From Elephas maximus indicus (lineage: Eukaryota; Chordata; Mammalia; Proboscidea; Elephantidae): DNA of 64,000 nt. The notes beneath the pieces were generated by a model. It saw only the letters and a list, made by a program, of their open reading frames with translations. It had not been told where the DNA came from and ran no database searches. Numbering within the stretch: position 1 is the stretch's first letter; each line of letters starts with the position of its first letter. This document shows positions 23,955 to 36,973 of the stretch, in pieces. The stretch lies in the NCBI RefSeq assembly GCF_024166365.1, contig NC_064820.1, positions 68,549,501 through 68,613,500 on the forward strand, given 5' to 3'. A program made the position numbers and the translations under genes.

Positions 23955-25439
23955 AATCAATAAGGGCTTATATCGCCACCTTCCGGCAAACGCTTTAGAG
24001 CGCCTTCTGGAAGCCCTTGATTTGCAGAAATTAAACAGGTATTGAGGAAATTCCACACCTCAAGAAAAAGAAAGATAGTTTAAAAGAAAGGTAACATTCA
24101 GGTTTTTTTTATTTTATTTTATTCAAAAATTATTTTAGTGCCCTTTTTATCGTAACCTTTATATGTCAAGCTTATTAAATTTTCTAGTTCACTGTCGTTC
24201 AAAAATTCCATGTGGGAATGCAGTTTTAAAAGACCTAGGCAAACATCTTCACCTGTTTGGGCTTTGCGCTGGCAAATGCTGCAATTTGGGACTCACACAA
24301 TTGCACACATTCACCTTTAACTGCAAAAACAAAAAACAAAACAGTATTGAATTTTCAAAATGGGGATGATTCTACATAGAAAACAAAGAGGCTTCTATGG
24401 GTTTTTTTCCTAAACTGTTTTCTTACCAAGAAAACCAAAATTAATTTCCTCTAAATATAGTAAAGAATGGGATTATTAATCAATTAGAATAAACAGAACA
24501 CAGCAAGTTTCATGAATACAACCTGATACATGACTGAAGTGAAGGAAAAATGTAAAATGCACTTCCCAAAACAGGTGATCCTAGATAACGTACACAAATT
24601 CACTACACAGATTGTACCAGTCTTAATATTGTGTTCAGTTCAAATGTGAGTTCTCAGCTTCACAGCTTTGAATTCTCCAAAACCCAATAAAAGAGCAATC
24701 ACTGAACCACCAAAGAATACCCAATTGGGTCGATACAGATGGTAGAGGAGCAGTGTAAAAGTGTTTGAAGATGGATTGTTTTACAACCCAGTGCTGGGCA
24801 CAGTTCCCACGCAATCATTTCAGTATGCCACAATAATGGATCTGCCATTTATGATGATTCATAGCATTGAAAAGAAATAGGTAAGTATACATGGCAATGC
24901 TGGCTACAGACTCTGAGGAAGCCTTTATAAGATTCCTTCAGGTGCCCATTCCTCCTATAAAAATGTTGTTACAAATACAGAACTAAATAGCTCTGTTAAA
25001 ATACAGGTGCAGGTCTGGAATCTCCACAAACTTTTAGAAATATAGTTGATAATAGAAACAAAGAATAAAAGAAATTTAAATGAAAAAAAGCAAATATGTA
25101 TATATACTTGAATCCAAATTGTATCTAATTTAACACAAATATGTAAATTACAAATAAATTAGTAAGTATAGCTGCAATCGTGTTTTCATTTCCTGGATCC
25201 CAAATGGTTTTATAACTGACAGCCTAATATTTCCTTTCTAAAATCTAAAGTTAACACTATTTTTGAGGTCTGGCATTTGCTATTCTGCTCTAATATTCCA
25301 AAATGCAGCATTTTTATTCAAGTTTGGAGAAAAAAAACAATTAAGCTGTGTTTTATCCTCAGAAATAATGTAAGTAATATTTCAAATATCTAATTTCTTA
25401 AAATTTAGAGCTAGTTTTTTAGGCACTCGTATGAACATT

Positions 25440-25545
25440 GGAAGCCCTGGTAGTGTAGTGGTTAACAGCTGTGGCTGCTGACCAGAAGGTTGGCAGTTCG
25501 AATCCAGCAGGTGCTCCTCGGAAACCCTATGGGGCAATTCTATTA
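25440..25545 (+). mobile_element. AfroSINE, 3'-truncated
   Basis: 'ggaagccctggtagtgtagt', 'tgctgaccagaaggttggca' and 'ggaaaccctatggggcaatt', then it stops before the tail. This is the first SINE after the repeat-free HTR1A interval. Confidence 0.88.
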
Positions 25546-26869
25546 GGAGGAAAAACAGAAGTATAAGAGGATATTCAGCACTGCCTAAGGTTCCATAGGC
25601 TTCAAGTGGCAAATAATTATGTATGACTTTTTACACTATCGAATTAATATTGTGATATATAATAACAGCAGAATGAGGTTGCATTTCTTCACATTGATGC
25701 TTTGCCAACTCTTCTACATGTAACCCTTTAAGATACAGAATTCCAGATATGGCTGAAGAAAGCGGTGCAAACCAAAATTCCTGCATAAAGAGCTAGGCTC
25801 TTGTTCTTCAAGGCTTGTGAAACTAACCTATGGAAAAGCTACCTTTATGTTGGTACTATTGACTACATCATTGGGTAAGACAAAATCCTGTCATTTTGCT
25901 TTTATTTTGTTTTTGAATATTCCAGACACAAGCCTGAACTTGTCTGGTTATGAATCTGGGGTTTAATACGTCATCCATCATGTAAAATTTCTGTAAATTA
26001 GTTTATGGGAGATAAAGATTTTTAACATTTTCACAGGAAATTTGAAACAAGCCCAGCATTTCAATGTAGTTCTTTGACCGGGGGCACAAGATAAGAAGGT
26101 AAGCTGAAATTTTGCTGGGAACCCTAAATGTTCTATCAATGACAAAGGCTCAGTAATGATTGGGGTTCTCAGTAATTAATATGTTTATCCATCAAATTAT
26201 GGCAGATTTTTTCCATTAATGACAAAAGACCTTATATGGTAAAAAGTTGAAAATTCACATAGGGAAGAGGGTTAGAAAATTATTTCTAAAAGCTCCTATT
26301 TAAAAATGAAAAAAAAGTTTTCCCTTTTTTTTGATTAATTGAAACTATGATGAATTATTTTTTAAAAGTGGATAATACTGTTCTGCTTTTAATGTTCCTC
26401 AAGCCTCAAAAACTACAGCAGTAAAGCAATTATAGTCGTTTTCCCAAAACCATGCATTTTGATTGGAATTCACTAGAAAAGCACATCGAAGAGAAAATTT
26501 TTGCTTAGATAATTTTGGAGATGTGGTTTTCTAACAGTGAGAATTAAATGGTCATTTACAAGAAATGCAACAAAAAGTGCAAGATAATAAATTCTCCTTT
26601 AAACTGGGTATACTTTCTTGAGGGTTGTGGGTTGGAAGAGGTTCTAAGTCTCACCATCTATCTTCCTCTGATCACATCATTCCTTGACTGTTCTTTCTCC
26701 ATGCCAGGTACGTCTTCCAGGTCCAGAACTTTACTGAGTTTTCAGTGGCAAAACACCAACAGTGAAAGCCGAGGTCTCTGTTCCTGAGAACTGTAAGGTT
26801 GGCTTGATTCATTAACACATACTCTAAAAACACAGCATGTAAAAAGTGAAAATAAATATGTAACATGTT
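25546..26869. other. AT-rich sequence, nothing recognised
   Basis: No repeat and no gene that I can support; continues the unique-looking character of the HTR1A upstream flank. Confidence 0.4.
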
Positions 26870-26915
26870 GGGTTTACTATGTGTGTGACCTTGGGCAAGT
26901 CAATTAACCAATAAT
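26870..26915 (+). repeat. MIR core fragment
   Basis: 'gtgtgaccttgggcaagtca' followed by 'attaacc' is the MIR core signature. Short. Confidence 0.5.
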
Positions 26916-27024
26916 ACTAGTAATAGTGATATGAAGTAATAATATTAATTCTCTTAATCAGTAGTTATTAATTGCTGAGAAGTAGAGAGTAAAAGCATTG
27001 GGCGGGCTTAGTGAAAGAGCAATA

Positions 27025-27194
27025 ACCAAAACAAACCAAACGCAGTGCCATCCAGTCAATTCCGACTCATAGCGACCCTATAGGACAGAGTGGAGCTGCC
27101 CCATAGAGTTTCCAAGGAGTGCCTGGTGGATTCGAACTGCCTACCCTTTGGTTAGCAGCCATAGGATTTAACCACTATGTCACCAGGGTTTCCA
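27025..27194 (-). mobile_element. AfroSINE, short form, with perfect TSD
   Basis: 'accaaaacaaaccaaacgca', 'gcgaccctataggacagagt', 'gagtgcctggtggattcgaa', ending 'caccagggtttcc'. Flanked by AAAGAGCAATA at 27014-27024 and 27195-27205. Confidence 0.93.
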
Positions 27195-27205
27195 AAAGAG
27201 CAATA

Positions 27206-28359
27206 GCTTGAAAAAAATAATATTCTTTCAGCTGAGGGTTTATTTTAAAAACAATTTCCATGTGTCTGTTAAATTCTCCCTGCTCTTAAAGAACTTTTTA
27301 AGCTTCCAATTCTCTAGAAAATTCTGAGGACATCATGTGAAAAAAGAAAATGATGTGACATCTGCATTCTGGAAATCCTTGACTTAAATCAGAAGCTACT
27401 GAGGGGGAAAAAAGTTTGTCAACAAAAAAGTTCAATAATCGGTATTGAATTGGAGTCTGCCATTTCCCTGGGAGCTCAACCATTTGTTCAAAAGCATAGG
27501 GTGAAGAATTGAAATTCATACAGCCCAATAATGCATTTAAAAATACAATAAAAATGATAAGCAGTATTCTTGTTGTGAGAAATTATCAGATTATAGTGTC
27601 AGGCGTTATTAACTTACTTTTCAGAACTCAGTTCTTCTATAATGCTCTTTTTCTGACAATATTCTCATGGTTTATTTTCATAAGGGTAAGAGCATATCTG
27701 AGATGAGAAAAATGTTTGGAATGTTAGCTCAATAATTCCTGCTATTCTGAGAATGGTTGGAGATCAAAAATTAGCTAATGATTACTTGAAACCAAACTCA
27801 GCTACCCTATTTAATCTAGCTAAAAAAAAAAAAAAAATCTAGCTATGGTTGGGGAAAATTCATACAATTTAACTTGCTTTGGCAAGTAACTTTTTTTGTT
27901 ATAAAACTAAAACCAGTGCTCAACATATTGTTTTAATCTTGTTTTAGAACATATTTCTTATAAAAGGCAGCAATTGTGATTACAAAATATCAGACTAAAA
28001 ACTATGCCATTTGGTCAATTGGAGAAGTAATGTGATAACTGAGAATGGTGGCTCCAGGCCACAGACTTGAATGCAAATAACTACCACTAGCCTTGAATGT
28101 TTTCTTTTATCTTTGCATTTTATTATGCATTATATGAGATGTGTCAAAAATATAAAGATAATTACATATGAAGAATAATAAATACTTATGTGCTTTAAAA
28201 AAAGCTTAAGAAAAATGATAGAATCTATTTCATTGAAGCCCATTTACTCTTGAATTTAATGTTTATCATTTCCACGTATGACTTTATACTTTTAGACTAC
28301 ATGAATGTGTCACTAAACAATATGTAGAATAATTTTCTTTCTCATGTTTAAATATTATG
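27206..28359. other. AT-rich sequence, nothing recognised
   Basis: Contains a poly(A) run at about 27822-27837. No gene seen. Confidence 0.4.
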
Positions 28360-28482
28360 TAAATGTATCATTCTCTGTTCCTTCTTCTGCAACTTCCTTT
28401 TTTCACTTAACGTTATCTTTGTGAGATTCATCTGTATTGATACAAGCAGATGTAGTTCATTTATTTTTACTCTCATGTAGAG

Positions 28483-28648
28483 AGGAAACCCTGGTAGCAT
28501 AATGGTTAAGTGCTACGGTTGCTAACCAAAGGGTCAGCAGTTTGAATCCACGAGGTCCTCCTTGGGAACTTCATGGGGCAGTTCTACCCTGTCCTTTAGG
28601 GTCACTATGAGTCAGAATCAACTTGATGGCAATGGGTTCAGGTTTTCT
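28483..28648 (+). mobile_element. AfroSINE, short form, inside L1
   Basis: 'ggaaaccctggtagcataat', 'tgctaaccaaagggtcagca', 'gggtcactatgagtcagaat', tail 'gcaatgggttcaggtttt'. TGTAG occurs on both sides. Confidence 0.9.
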
Positions 28649-28800
28649 TGTGTAGGTAGAGTTCCATTGTGTGACTAATACCACAAATTATCATAGTTAA
28701 TATCTAATTTGTTTCCGAATTTTTGTTCTTGTAAACAATGCCACTGTAAACATTCTTATGCATAAATCTTTTTGTATACACGTAAACTGGAGTTAAATAG

Positions 28801-28975
28801 ATCAGTGCTTCTCAAACAAATCACTTGGGAAACTTGTAAAAAAGCAGATTCTGACTCAGTAGGTCTGAGGTAGGGTTCAAGACTCTGCATTTCTAACACG
28901 CTCGCAGATGACCCTGATATGACTAAGTCACAGGCCCTACTTAGAGTGGCAAGGATCAAAGCATTCAGAAGCGGA
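28801..28975 (+). mobile_element. Non-autonomous hAT-Charlie element (MER5 group)
   Basis: 'cagtgcttctcaaacaaatc', 'gcagattctgactcagtagg' and 'ctctgcatttctaacacgct' match the common mammalian MER5-group layout. It ends 'gagtggcaaggatc'. The exact family is uncertain. Confidence 0.6.
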
Positions 28976-30100
28976 ATTGGGCTCAGCTTCAACTTTACTA
29001 GATATAGCCCAGTTTTTCTCCAAAGTGGTTGTATAAAACTTTATAACAACTAAAAATACTTGATTATAAATTCCAATTGCTTCAGTAAGATTGAGTGTTT
29101 TTTTACGTTTCTTCACTGTGAATTACCTAATCAGTCTTCGACTTTTTTTTTTAATTGAATTTTTTTCTTTTTTTTTAGCTTACTGATTTTAGAACTCCAT
29201 TGTCTATTCTGGATATTACCCTTTGGTCATTTGTGTTATCGAAAATATTTTATCCCAATCTTTAGCTCATACTTTCACTTTTTAAAAGTGTCTTCTGATG
29301 AATATACATGTTTCCACTTAATGTAATTGGATGCTTCTCTGTTTTTTGCATTTGGTGGCTTGTTTTAGAAATCCTTTTCTACCTTGAGGTTATAGAGATA
29401 TCAGCCAATTTTTTTTTCTATTTTCCTGTTTAGTTCGTTGGCTTATCTAGAATTGATTTTTGATAATAGTGCGATGTAGGAATTGAGTGCAATTTTTACA
29501 GTTAGGTTAAAAAATTACTCAGAGCCTTTTATTAATAACCCATTCTTTCCCCTCTGCTATACTTCGTGTTTCCACACACTCCTGAGCCTGTTTGTAGATT
29601 CCCTATTCCCCTCAATCCATCTATTTGTCTGGCTCTATTCAAAAAATATAGTGTCTTAATTTTTACTACAAATTTAATATCTGGTACATCAAGTGCCCCA
29701 CTTTATTCTTCTTTAAAAGTTTCTTGGCTATGCTTGGCCCTTTACTGTTCCATATCAACTTTGAATCAACTTTTCCATGCCACCCCATAATCCTCCAATA
29801 ATATATACCCAAAACTGTTGGGAAATTTTTTTGGAATTGCATTGAATTCATGTTAATTTGGGAGAAACAAAAATCTTTATGATATTGAATCTTATTAATG
29901 GATATGACATAACTCCCCATTTATTTAGTTCTGTTTGCCATTCAATAAAGTTTTTAATTTTTTCCATTAATGTCATAAACAACTTTTAGTATATTTTCTG
30001 TTAGTTTCCTTATTTTGTTGTTACTACAGCTGTGGTTGTGATTGTGGTGGATATTGTAAATGGTGTCTTTTTTAAAATTACATTTTCAGCCATTATAGGC

Positions 30101-30318
30101 ATGTTGTTGTTGTAGTTAGTTGTGCCTTTCAGTCAATTCGGACTCATAGTGACCCCATGTATGCAGAGCAGAACTGCTCCATAGGGTTTTCAAGGTTGTT
30201 ACCTTTCAGAAGCAGATTGCCAAGCTTGTCTTCTGAGGAACCCCTTGGTAGGTTCAAACCACCAACCTTTCCTCTAGTAGCTGAACACTTAACCATTTAA
30301 TCCACCCAGGGATTCCTG
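30101..30318 (-). mobile_element. AfroSINE, long form
   Basis: 'gttgttgttgtagttagttg', 'gactcatagtgaccccatgt', 'gggttttcaaggttgttacc', the extra block 'cagaagcagattgcc', ending 'cccagggattcct'. Confidence 0.85.
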
Positions 30319-30465
30319 TTCGAGGTATATAGGAATTCAATTATTTTTTTTTAATTGTTTGAACCATACTGTACCAAATTAATTGTTTGTCTGTAGGTTT
30401 TCTGGTGAATTTCCTCACATCTAGCTTGCAGTCTATTAATTTTCTCTTCAGCTGTGTCTAATCTA

Positions 30466-31158
30466 CTTCAGTATGGATAGCACCTCAAAAATAAAAATCC
30501 TTACAACTGGAACAGTAAGCAACATCATGATAAACAGAGAAAAGATTGAAATCAAGGATTTCATTTTACTTCGATCCACAATCAACACCCATGAAAGCAG
30601 CAGTCAGGAAACCAAATGATGTATTGCATTGAGCAAATCTGCAGCAAAAGACCTCTTTCAAGTGTTAAAAAGCAAAGATGTCATTCTGAGGACTAAGGTC
30701 AGCCTGACCCAATCCATGGTATTTTCAAACACCTCATATTCCCGCAAAAGCTGAACAATGAATAAGGAAGAGCAAAGAAGAATTAATGCCTTTGAATTAC
30801 AGTGTTGGCAAAGATATTGAATATACCATGGACTGCCAGAAGAATGAATAAGTCTGTCTTGGAAGAAGTACAGCCAGAATGTTCCTTAGAAATAAGGATG
30901 ACAAGACTTTGTCTCATGTACTTCGGACATGTTATCAGGAGGGACCAGGCCCTGGAGAAGGACATCATGTTTGTTAAAGTAGAGGGTCAGCAGAGAAGAG
31001 GAAGACCTTCAATGAAATGGATTGACAGAGTGGCTGCAACAATGGGCTCAAGCATAACAATGATTGAGGATGGCACAGAACTGGGCAGTGTTTCATTCTG
31101 TTTTACTAGGGTAGCTATGAGTTGGAGCTGACTGGACAGGACCTAATGACAACAACAA
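30466..31158 (+). mobile_element. RTE 3' fragment
   Basis: Collinear with 7525-8222 of the better copy: 'aaaaatccttacaactggaa', 'cctgacccaatccatggtat', 'tcggacatgttatcaggagg', 'gcaacaatgggctcaagc', ending in an ACAACAACAAT tail. 5'-truncated, several frame breaks. Confidence 0.88.
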
Positions 31159-31159
31159 T

Positions 31160-31510
31160 CTGCTGTTTAAGCTATCTTTTATGTTTTTAATTTGTTATAT
31201 ATTTTATTTTTAGAAGTTCTATTTGTTTTCTTTTTTCAAATGTATCTAACTAGTTTAACAGACCTATATTTCTTTATCAAGTTTACGATTCTATCATTTC
31301 TGTTAACATTTTAAACATGATTATTTTAAATTCTGTCTCTTCTTAATCCAGTGTCTAAATCTAATTCTCTGGTCATTGTTTCTAGTAAGTCTCATTCGCA
31401 GTTTCTATTGTGTTTGGTGATTTTATATTGTGTGCTCATATTTGGCTAATCTGTTTATGGGAATCTTGAGGATCCTGGTTTAATGGAACATTCTCCCAGG
31501 AAGATTTTTT
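31160..31510 (-). mobile_element. L1-like fragment
   Basis: 'tttttagaagttctatttgt' and the following T-rich text resemble L1 ORF2 or HAL1 read in complement. Possibly the continuation of the L1 split by the RTE insertion. Confidence 0.4.
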
Positions 31511-32304
31511 TTTCCTTCTGTTACATACAACGCCATGCTACTAACCCTAGTCTACCCTAATTTCTTAGTCTGTGATTTTCTTAGACTGAGTAAAAAGAGT
31601 AGATAGTAGAAATTTGAACCCCAAACATGTGAAGAAAACTCCTAAAGATAAGTATTATCAAGTGAGTCTTTATCCATTTATAGAGTAAGCCAGAGAGACA
31701 CATTTTTTTTTTCTGGCCCACCCTTTCACTGATGTTCTTTGAAGGTTCTAGCTTTATGTAGCTATCTCAGTTCTAATCCCCTAGACTTTGTTTTGGCTCA
31801 TTGGAGAGCCATTAAAACAACAGGATTTAGGTACGTTTGATCATCAAATGTCCCCCAGTGCATCTATAGCTTCATTGCTGACTTATCACTATGGCTTTTG
31901 GGGGTCCTTTTGGGGGTCCTGAAGATTTTCCTTAATTTTTCAGAAACTCAGCTATACTTATTAGTTGTAGTTTGTCCATTGTTCCTTGGTATTTTTGTAG
32001 TGGAATAAAATTTAAAATGCAGAATCTGCAAAATTTACTGGAAGCAGAAGTTAACACTGAGATTTATAAAATTGTAGATACTGATAGAAAATTTTCTACC
32101 TTATTAAGTTTCATCAGGAGTAAATGAGAAAAAGTAACTAAAGTACTTAACAGAGTTCCTGATATTATAAATGTTAGTAAAATGAAGATCTTAATTAGTT
32201 TTGCAAAACATTTTCTGTATTGAACTTTCTTCATCTTCTCCATTTATGTGAAATATTTTTGTTCTCCAAAGAGAATATAAATGGTCATTTGTCTGTGTAA
32301 ATAA

Positions 32305-32827
32305 TGTCATGGATTGAATTGTGTCTCCCAAAGATGTCTGTCATCTTGGCTGAGCCATGATTCCCAGTATGTCGTGATTGTCCACCATTTTGTCATCTGA
32401 TGTGATTTTCCTGTGTGTTATAAGTCCTATCTCTATGATATTAATGAGGTGGGATTAGTGACAGTTATGCTAATATGGCAGGACTCAATCTACAAGATTA
32501 GATTGTGTCTTAAATTAATCTCTGTTGATATATGAAAGACAGAAGTGAGCAGAGAGACACGGTTACCTCATACCACCAAGAAACAAGAGCCAGGAGAATA
32601 GCATGTCCTTTGGACCCAGGGTTCCTGCATTGAGAAGCTCCTCAACCAGGGGAAGATCGATGACAAGTCACCTTCTTCCAGAGCTGACAGAAAGAGAAGG
32701 ACTTCCCCTGGAGCTGGCCCCTGAATTTGGATTTCTAGCCTCCTGGACTGTGAGAGAATAAACTTCTGTATGTTAAAACCATCCACTTGTGGTATTTCTG
32801 TTATAGCAGCACTAGATGACTAAGACA
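32305..32827 (+). mobile_element. Solo LTR, MaLR/ERVL type
   Basis: TG...CA-bounded 523-bp unit starting TGTCATGGATTGAATTGTGT and ending GCACTAGATGACTAAGACA. It has an internal AATAAA poly(A) signal at about 32757 (GAGAGAATAAACTTC). The 5-bp flanks are AATAA and AATAG, a near-perfect duplication. No internal retroviral genes adjoin it, so it is a solo LTR. The related LTR at 59165 is in reverse orientation. Confidence 0.75.
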
Positions 32828-33178
32828 AATAGTAACTAGAATTTTTATATGTTTTACATTTTTCAAAACAGTTACACATACACTTAACTTTTTAAATGTA
32901 AAATAAATATAGGGAAATTATACTAAATCATATTATTGGACTTTACAATCTATAACTTAAAGACTCTACAGAGAAAGATCTCTTTAAGCTAACACTAGTT
33001 GAAAGTAGCTGTTAATGTTTTATCAAAGGCAATTTCTTATTTGAAATTATCTAAGAAGTAACATTTTGAAAAGTTGCTTAGAAATTATCTTTAGCACTAT
33101 TTATCCATTTTTAAAGTGGATGATGTCAGTTTTCTAAAATGATCTTATTCTTAATTTTCCAGTGCCACCTAGAATACT

Positions 33179-33198
33179 ATAAATAAATAAATAAATAA
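33179..33198 (+). repeat. (AAAT)n microsatellite
   Basis: AAATAAATAAATAAATAA; a similar run lies at 2383-2398. Confidence 0.8.
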
Positions 33199-33754
33199 CA
33201 CCTTTTGGCATAAGTTATGCCTTTCAATAATTTTTATTGTGAGTGGGAAGTCATTTATCCCAGGCCCATCACTTAATGAGAAACAAAACAAAAACAGACA
33301 AAACAATGGTTTTCTGATGATATAAATGTTGAAAATATCTATTCTTATTACAGGGAATGGGAGATGAGTGTGCCATAGAATCTGGTTGTTACTAAATGCA
33401 GTGTTGATACAGTTTTAATATCAAACAATAATATTAACCTTTTTCTACAAGTAATCTAAAATTGAAATTTGCCTTCAGACTGAGTACCTCTTTTTGTTTT
33501 AGTTTATTTTTGGGTTTTGCAGCTTTTTCAAATTGTTTGGGAAACACAGCTGGTCTTATTAATATTCTGAGACAGGCTAATTGAAGAAGATGACTGTCAT
33601 TATGTGTAGCTCTGAATCTCAGCCTCTGGACTTCGTAGCCAACTGCTCTACCTTCAGTAGAAAGAAATGGAAGTAAATGCCAGTATTTAGGATTAAATAT
33701 TTTGGCTTCTGGCTCATGACTTTCATATACTGTAATAACAGTGGTAACCAGCAT

Positions 33755-33890
33755 GATTGAGGGTTTATTATATGCCTAACACCATGCTAAGCCCTTCCCA
33801 TGTACTATTTTATTTAATCTTTACAACAGCCTATAAAATAGGATTATTCCATTTTGTAAATAAAGAAATGGAGGCTTGGAATGGCCTATT
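33755..33890 (-). repeat. MIR fragment
   Basis: 'gtttattatatgcctaacac', 'catgctaagcccttcccatg', 'attttatttaatctttacaa' and 'cattttgtaaataaagaaat' fit the complement of MIR. Confidence 0.65.
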
Positions 33891-34739
33891 GCTTATTTGC
33901 TTCTTAAATGCTTGAATACAGTGAAGGAGTAGAATTCCTTACCCTGGAAAATTCTAAGTGCAGCTACTTGACCTTAGCACCTGCTATTGCTCATTTAATC
34001 AAGACCACCAGCTAATCAGAAGGTACTTCTCAGCAATAGGCAGGCACAGATGTACGACATAAAAGTGTCCTAGGTAGAGACCCTGACCTGCCTGAAAACA
34101 CGCCCCTGAGAACTGCCTGGATAATTCTAAGTAATTGTGTTTTTAAAAAGTAGTCCCTGGTTCCTCTTAGAGGAGCCTGGATATTACCTGGATTATCTGC
34201 TTGACAACTCCATTAACATCCCCCTTTCTGACTTCCTGTCTGCTGATATAGCAAATACTTCAAAATGGTAAAGGACTGCAGACTCTTCTAACTCAAATTT
34301 ATTCAATTTTCAGAAAAAGAAACCAGGGTCCTCACAGTTAAGTAACTTGCCCTAGTCTTCACAGTGGGTGCCTCAGATTAGCCTGACTGCATCAGTTAAA
34401 AGACATCTGACGTTACTATCCAGGTTTCAGACTAAACTATTACTTAACCCCAGTGAAAAATACCCAAAGAGCTTGAAACAGACCAATAAAGTCTGTTTGT
34501 TTTCAATAATCTGTTCCTTCCTTCTTCCCTCCCTTCTTCCCTGCCTTCATTCTTTCATTTGTTCAACAAGCTCTTATAGTATGTCTGCTGTAAAGATGGA
34601 AAGAGTCTATGCCTCATCATTCATTGGAGCACATTTGCCAGCCACACTAGGGATGGCCTCATCAGGAGAGGAAGATAGCCTGATTCAGTTACTCAGTCTT
34701 TGGCTCAATCTGCTATGTTTCTGGAGTATTTACTATTTA

Positions 34740-35000
34740 TTCTAGGGTTTGGGTACATAGTGATGAATGAGACATACGAGTGTCTCTACACTCAAGGATC
34801 TTGTAATTGGTAGAGACACACTATAAACAGGTGAACAGATAAACAAATGAGATACTTCCAGGTACTGATAATATTATGAAGAAGGTAAGATTGAATAACA
34901 AGGTGGAGTGACTAGAAGGGTCTCCACTTTATGTAAGTGGTGAGAGGAGGCTTCTCTGGGTGATAACATTTGAGTTGATTCCCTAAATCATGTAAAGGAG
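34740..35000 (+). repeat. Possible ancient interspersed repeat
   Basis: 'gggtacatagtgatgaatga' through 'ttctctgggtgataacattt' and 'gagttgattccctaaatca' resemble a common ancient mammalian LINE/SINE-derived text. I cannot name the family. Confidence 0.35.
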
Positions 35001-35404
35001 ACAACCATTCAAAGATTTTATTGATGGTGTGCCACAATGACACACGGGTCCTCTCAGCCTTTGGACCAGCAGGGCAACCATAGCCCAAGTCAGTAGCTTC
35101 TAGTGGGCTTCTATTTCCTCCTCTGTTTACTCCAGTATGTTATACCAATATTAACATTTTCTATGTGTTCTGTCATATAAAAAGCACTGGGAAGCATTGT
35201 TCTAGGTAAAGAGAAAACCCATGCAGAAGGAAAGCAAATGTGAGGCCCTGAGATGGGAATGAGCTTGGTGTGCTGGATAACAGAAACAATATAGTGCACA
35301 ATAGAGTGACAGGGAGAGAGGTCAGCCAGTAGGCAGGAGCCACCTCTTGTAGACCATTAAAGCCTTGGTATGGAATTCAAATTTTACCCTAGTGATGGGA
35401 ATTA

Positions 35405-35581
35405 GGAAACCCTGGTGGCATAGTGGTTAAGTGCTATGGCTGCTAACCAACAGGTCAGCAGTTCAAATCTGCCAGGCGCTCCTTGGAAACTCTGTGGGGC
35501 AGTTCTACTCTGTCCTATAGGGTTGCCTTGAGTCGGAATCAACTCAACGGCAGTGGGTTTGGGTTTTTTTTTTTTTTTTAA
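35405..35581 (+). mobile_element. AfroSINE, short form, young-looking, 12-bp TSD
   Basis: Full length and close to consensus, from GGAAACCCTGGTGGCATAG to a GGGTTTGGGTTTTTTTT tail. TGATGGGAATTA flanks it at 35393-35404 and 35582-35593. Confidence 0.95.
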
Positions 35582-35593
35582 TGATGGGAATTA

Positions 35594-36965
35594 ATTGGAG
35601 CATTGGAAGTAGGAGAACTGATGTCATTTGATTTACATTTTGGGAAAGATAACTCTGTCTAATATGATAGGGATGGCATGGAGTTTCAGTCATCAAGATG
35701 AGAGTTAACAGTTACTTAGATCAAGGTATTACAGTGGCAATGGGGAAAAAGCTCAGATGTGGAATGTGTTACCAACAGGACTTACTGATGCATTGAATGT
35801 GGAGGATGGGAGCAAGAGAAGAATCAAGGAAAACTCCTTGGTGATTATTAAAGAATAACTACTAGATATCAAAATCAAAATGTCAGATAGGCAGTCCTAT
35901 GCACCTAATGTATGTCTGTCTTTATAGTGTGAAAACAATTGTGAAAATCATTTCCAAATGTACCAGCATCTTCACGTAGAGCTGAAACCTTCTTGCTGTC
36001 ACCATCAGCCCAAGTCCTTTTGAGAAACCTCAAATATCACCTTAAAATGCATTTGGAATCTCAGCCACTCAACTCTCAGGTGTTTCTCCAGCTTGAGTCG
36101 CATCCAAGTTTGGGGCCCCTCTAGGAATATATCATTACATTCTCAACTAACCCTAGAGAACTTCAGGGAAGCTCTGTTCTCCACCATATCCCATGTTCCC
36201 CAAGCAGGCTTGGAATACCTGTATATGTATGGAACACGTGCTTGGTATGCACATCTTTATCAGTAGAAGGGAAGTGGACAAAAAAGTTATACCTTGTCTA
36301 TTTCCAAAAAGGAATTAAATAGATTTGTATATTAACACACATGTTAAACAGGTTAATCAAAATACAGATCAAAAAAAATATTGGAAATAATACAAAAATT
36401 GGAGACAAATTTTTATCTGGAATCTGGTGCGAAAGGTTTTTGTGATCAAGTACTAAAATTAACTCTAAGTTTCCTTGTAGCCAAAGCATAAAATAAATGG
36501 ACCATGTACTTTTCTTTGTCTAGTGAAAGGAAACATGAAATTGTTGTAGGAGATACAGGCTTTTACTTGATATCAAAAATGGAGGGAATATATTACAGTG
36601 CTCATTTCCAAGTAATTTAGTAAATTACATATTCCCTGCCTATTTGCATAGGTTCAGAAATATTTTTCCAATGCTGTTTCGTGGAAGCTGAAGGTTTATA
36701 TTAGTGAAGGTCTTTCATAGCACCTCAGATGAAGTATCTGGTACATATATCTATGTACATTGTTTTATGGTGATGAAACCTGATCAAATTTGAATACGCT
36801 TGCCTTCTAGATCTCCCCAATGCTGGCACCTCCATGTCACTGCTTACAGTCCCCTCAAACTAGCATATTCATCTCCATCTTCTCCACCAAAGAAAATCCT
36901 ATCTTCGAGGCAAAACAATGTCTGAGCCCATGCCTTTGCTAACTATACGGTAGTTTTTTAGTTAG
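35594..36965. other. No gene or recognised repeat
   Basis: Unique-looking sequence between two SINEs. Short frames only. Confidence 0.4.
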
Positions 36966-36973
36966 AAGCTCAC

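Larger units (their letters stand above)
23341..25439. other. Repeat-poor flank upstream of HTR1A
   Basis: Holds a short CA-type microsatellite (23682-23705), the RE1-like motif and the -1019-like half-site, then AT-rich unique sequence with no recognised interspersed repeat. Likely distal promoter and regulatory DNA by position; no gene seen. Confidence 0.55.
28360..30095 (-). mobile_element. L1 3' region, interrupted
   Basis: Complement L1 text: 'cattgtgtgactaataccac', 'gtaaacaatgccactgtaaa', 'ttctggatattaccctttgg', 'tagaattgatttttgataat', 'gaaatttttttggaattgca'. It is interrupted by an AfroSINE (28483-28648) and a hAT element (28801-28975). Confidence 0.75.
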
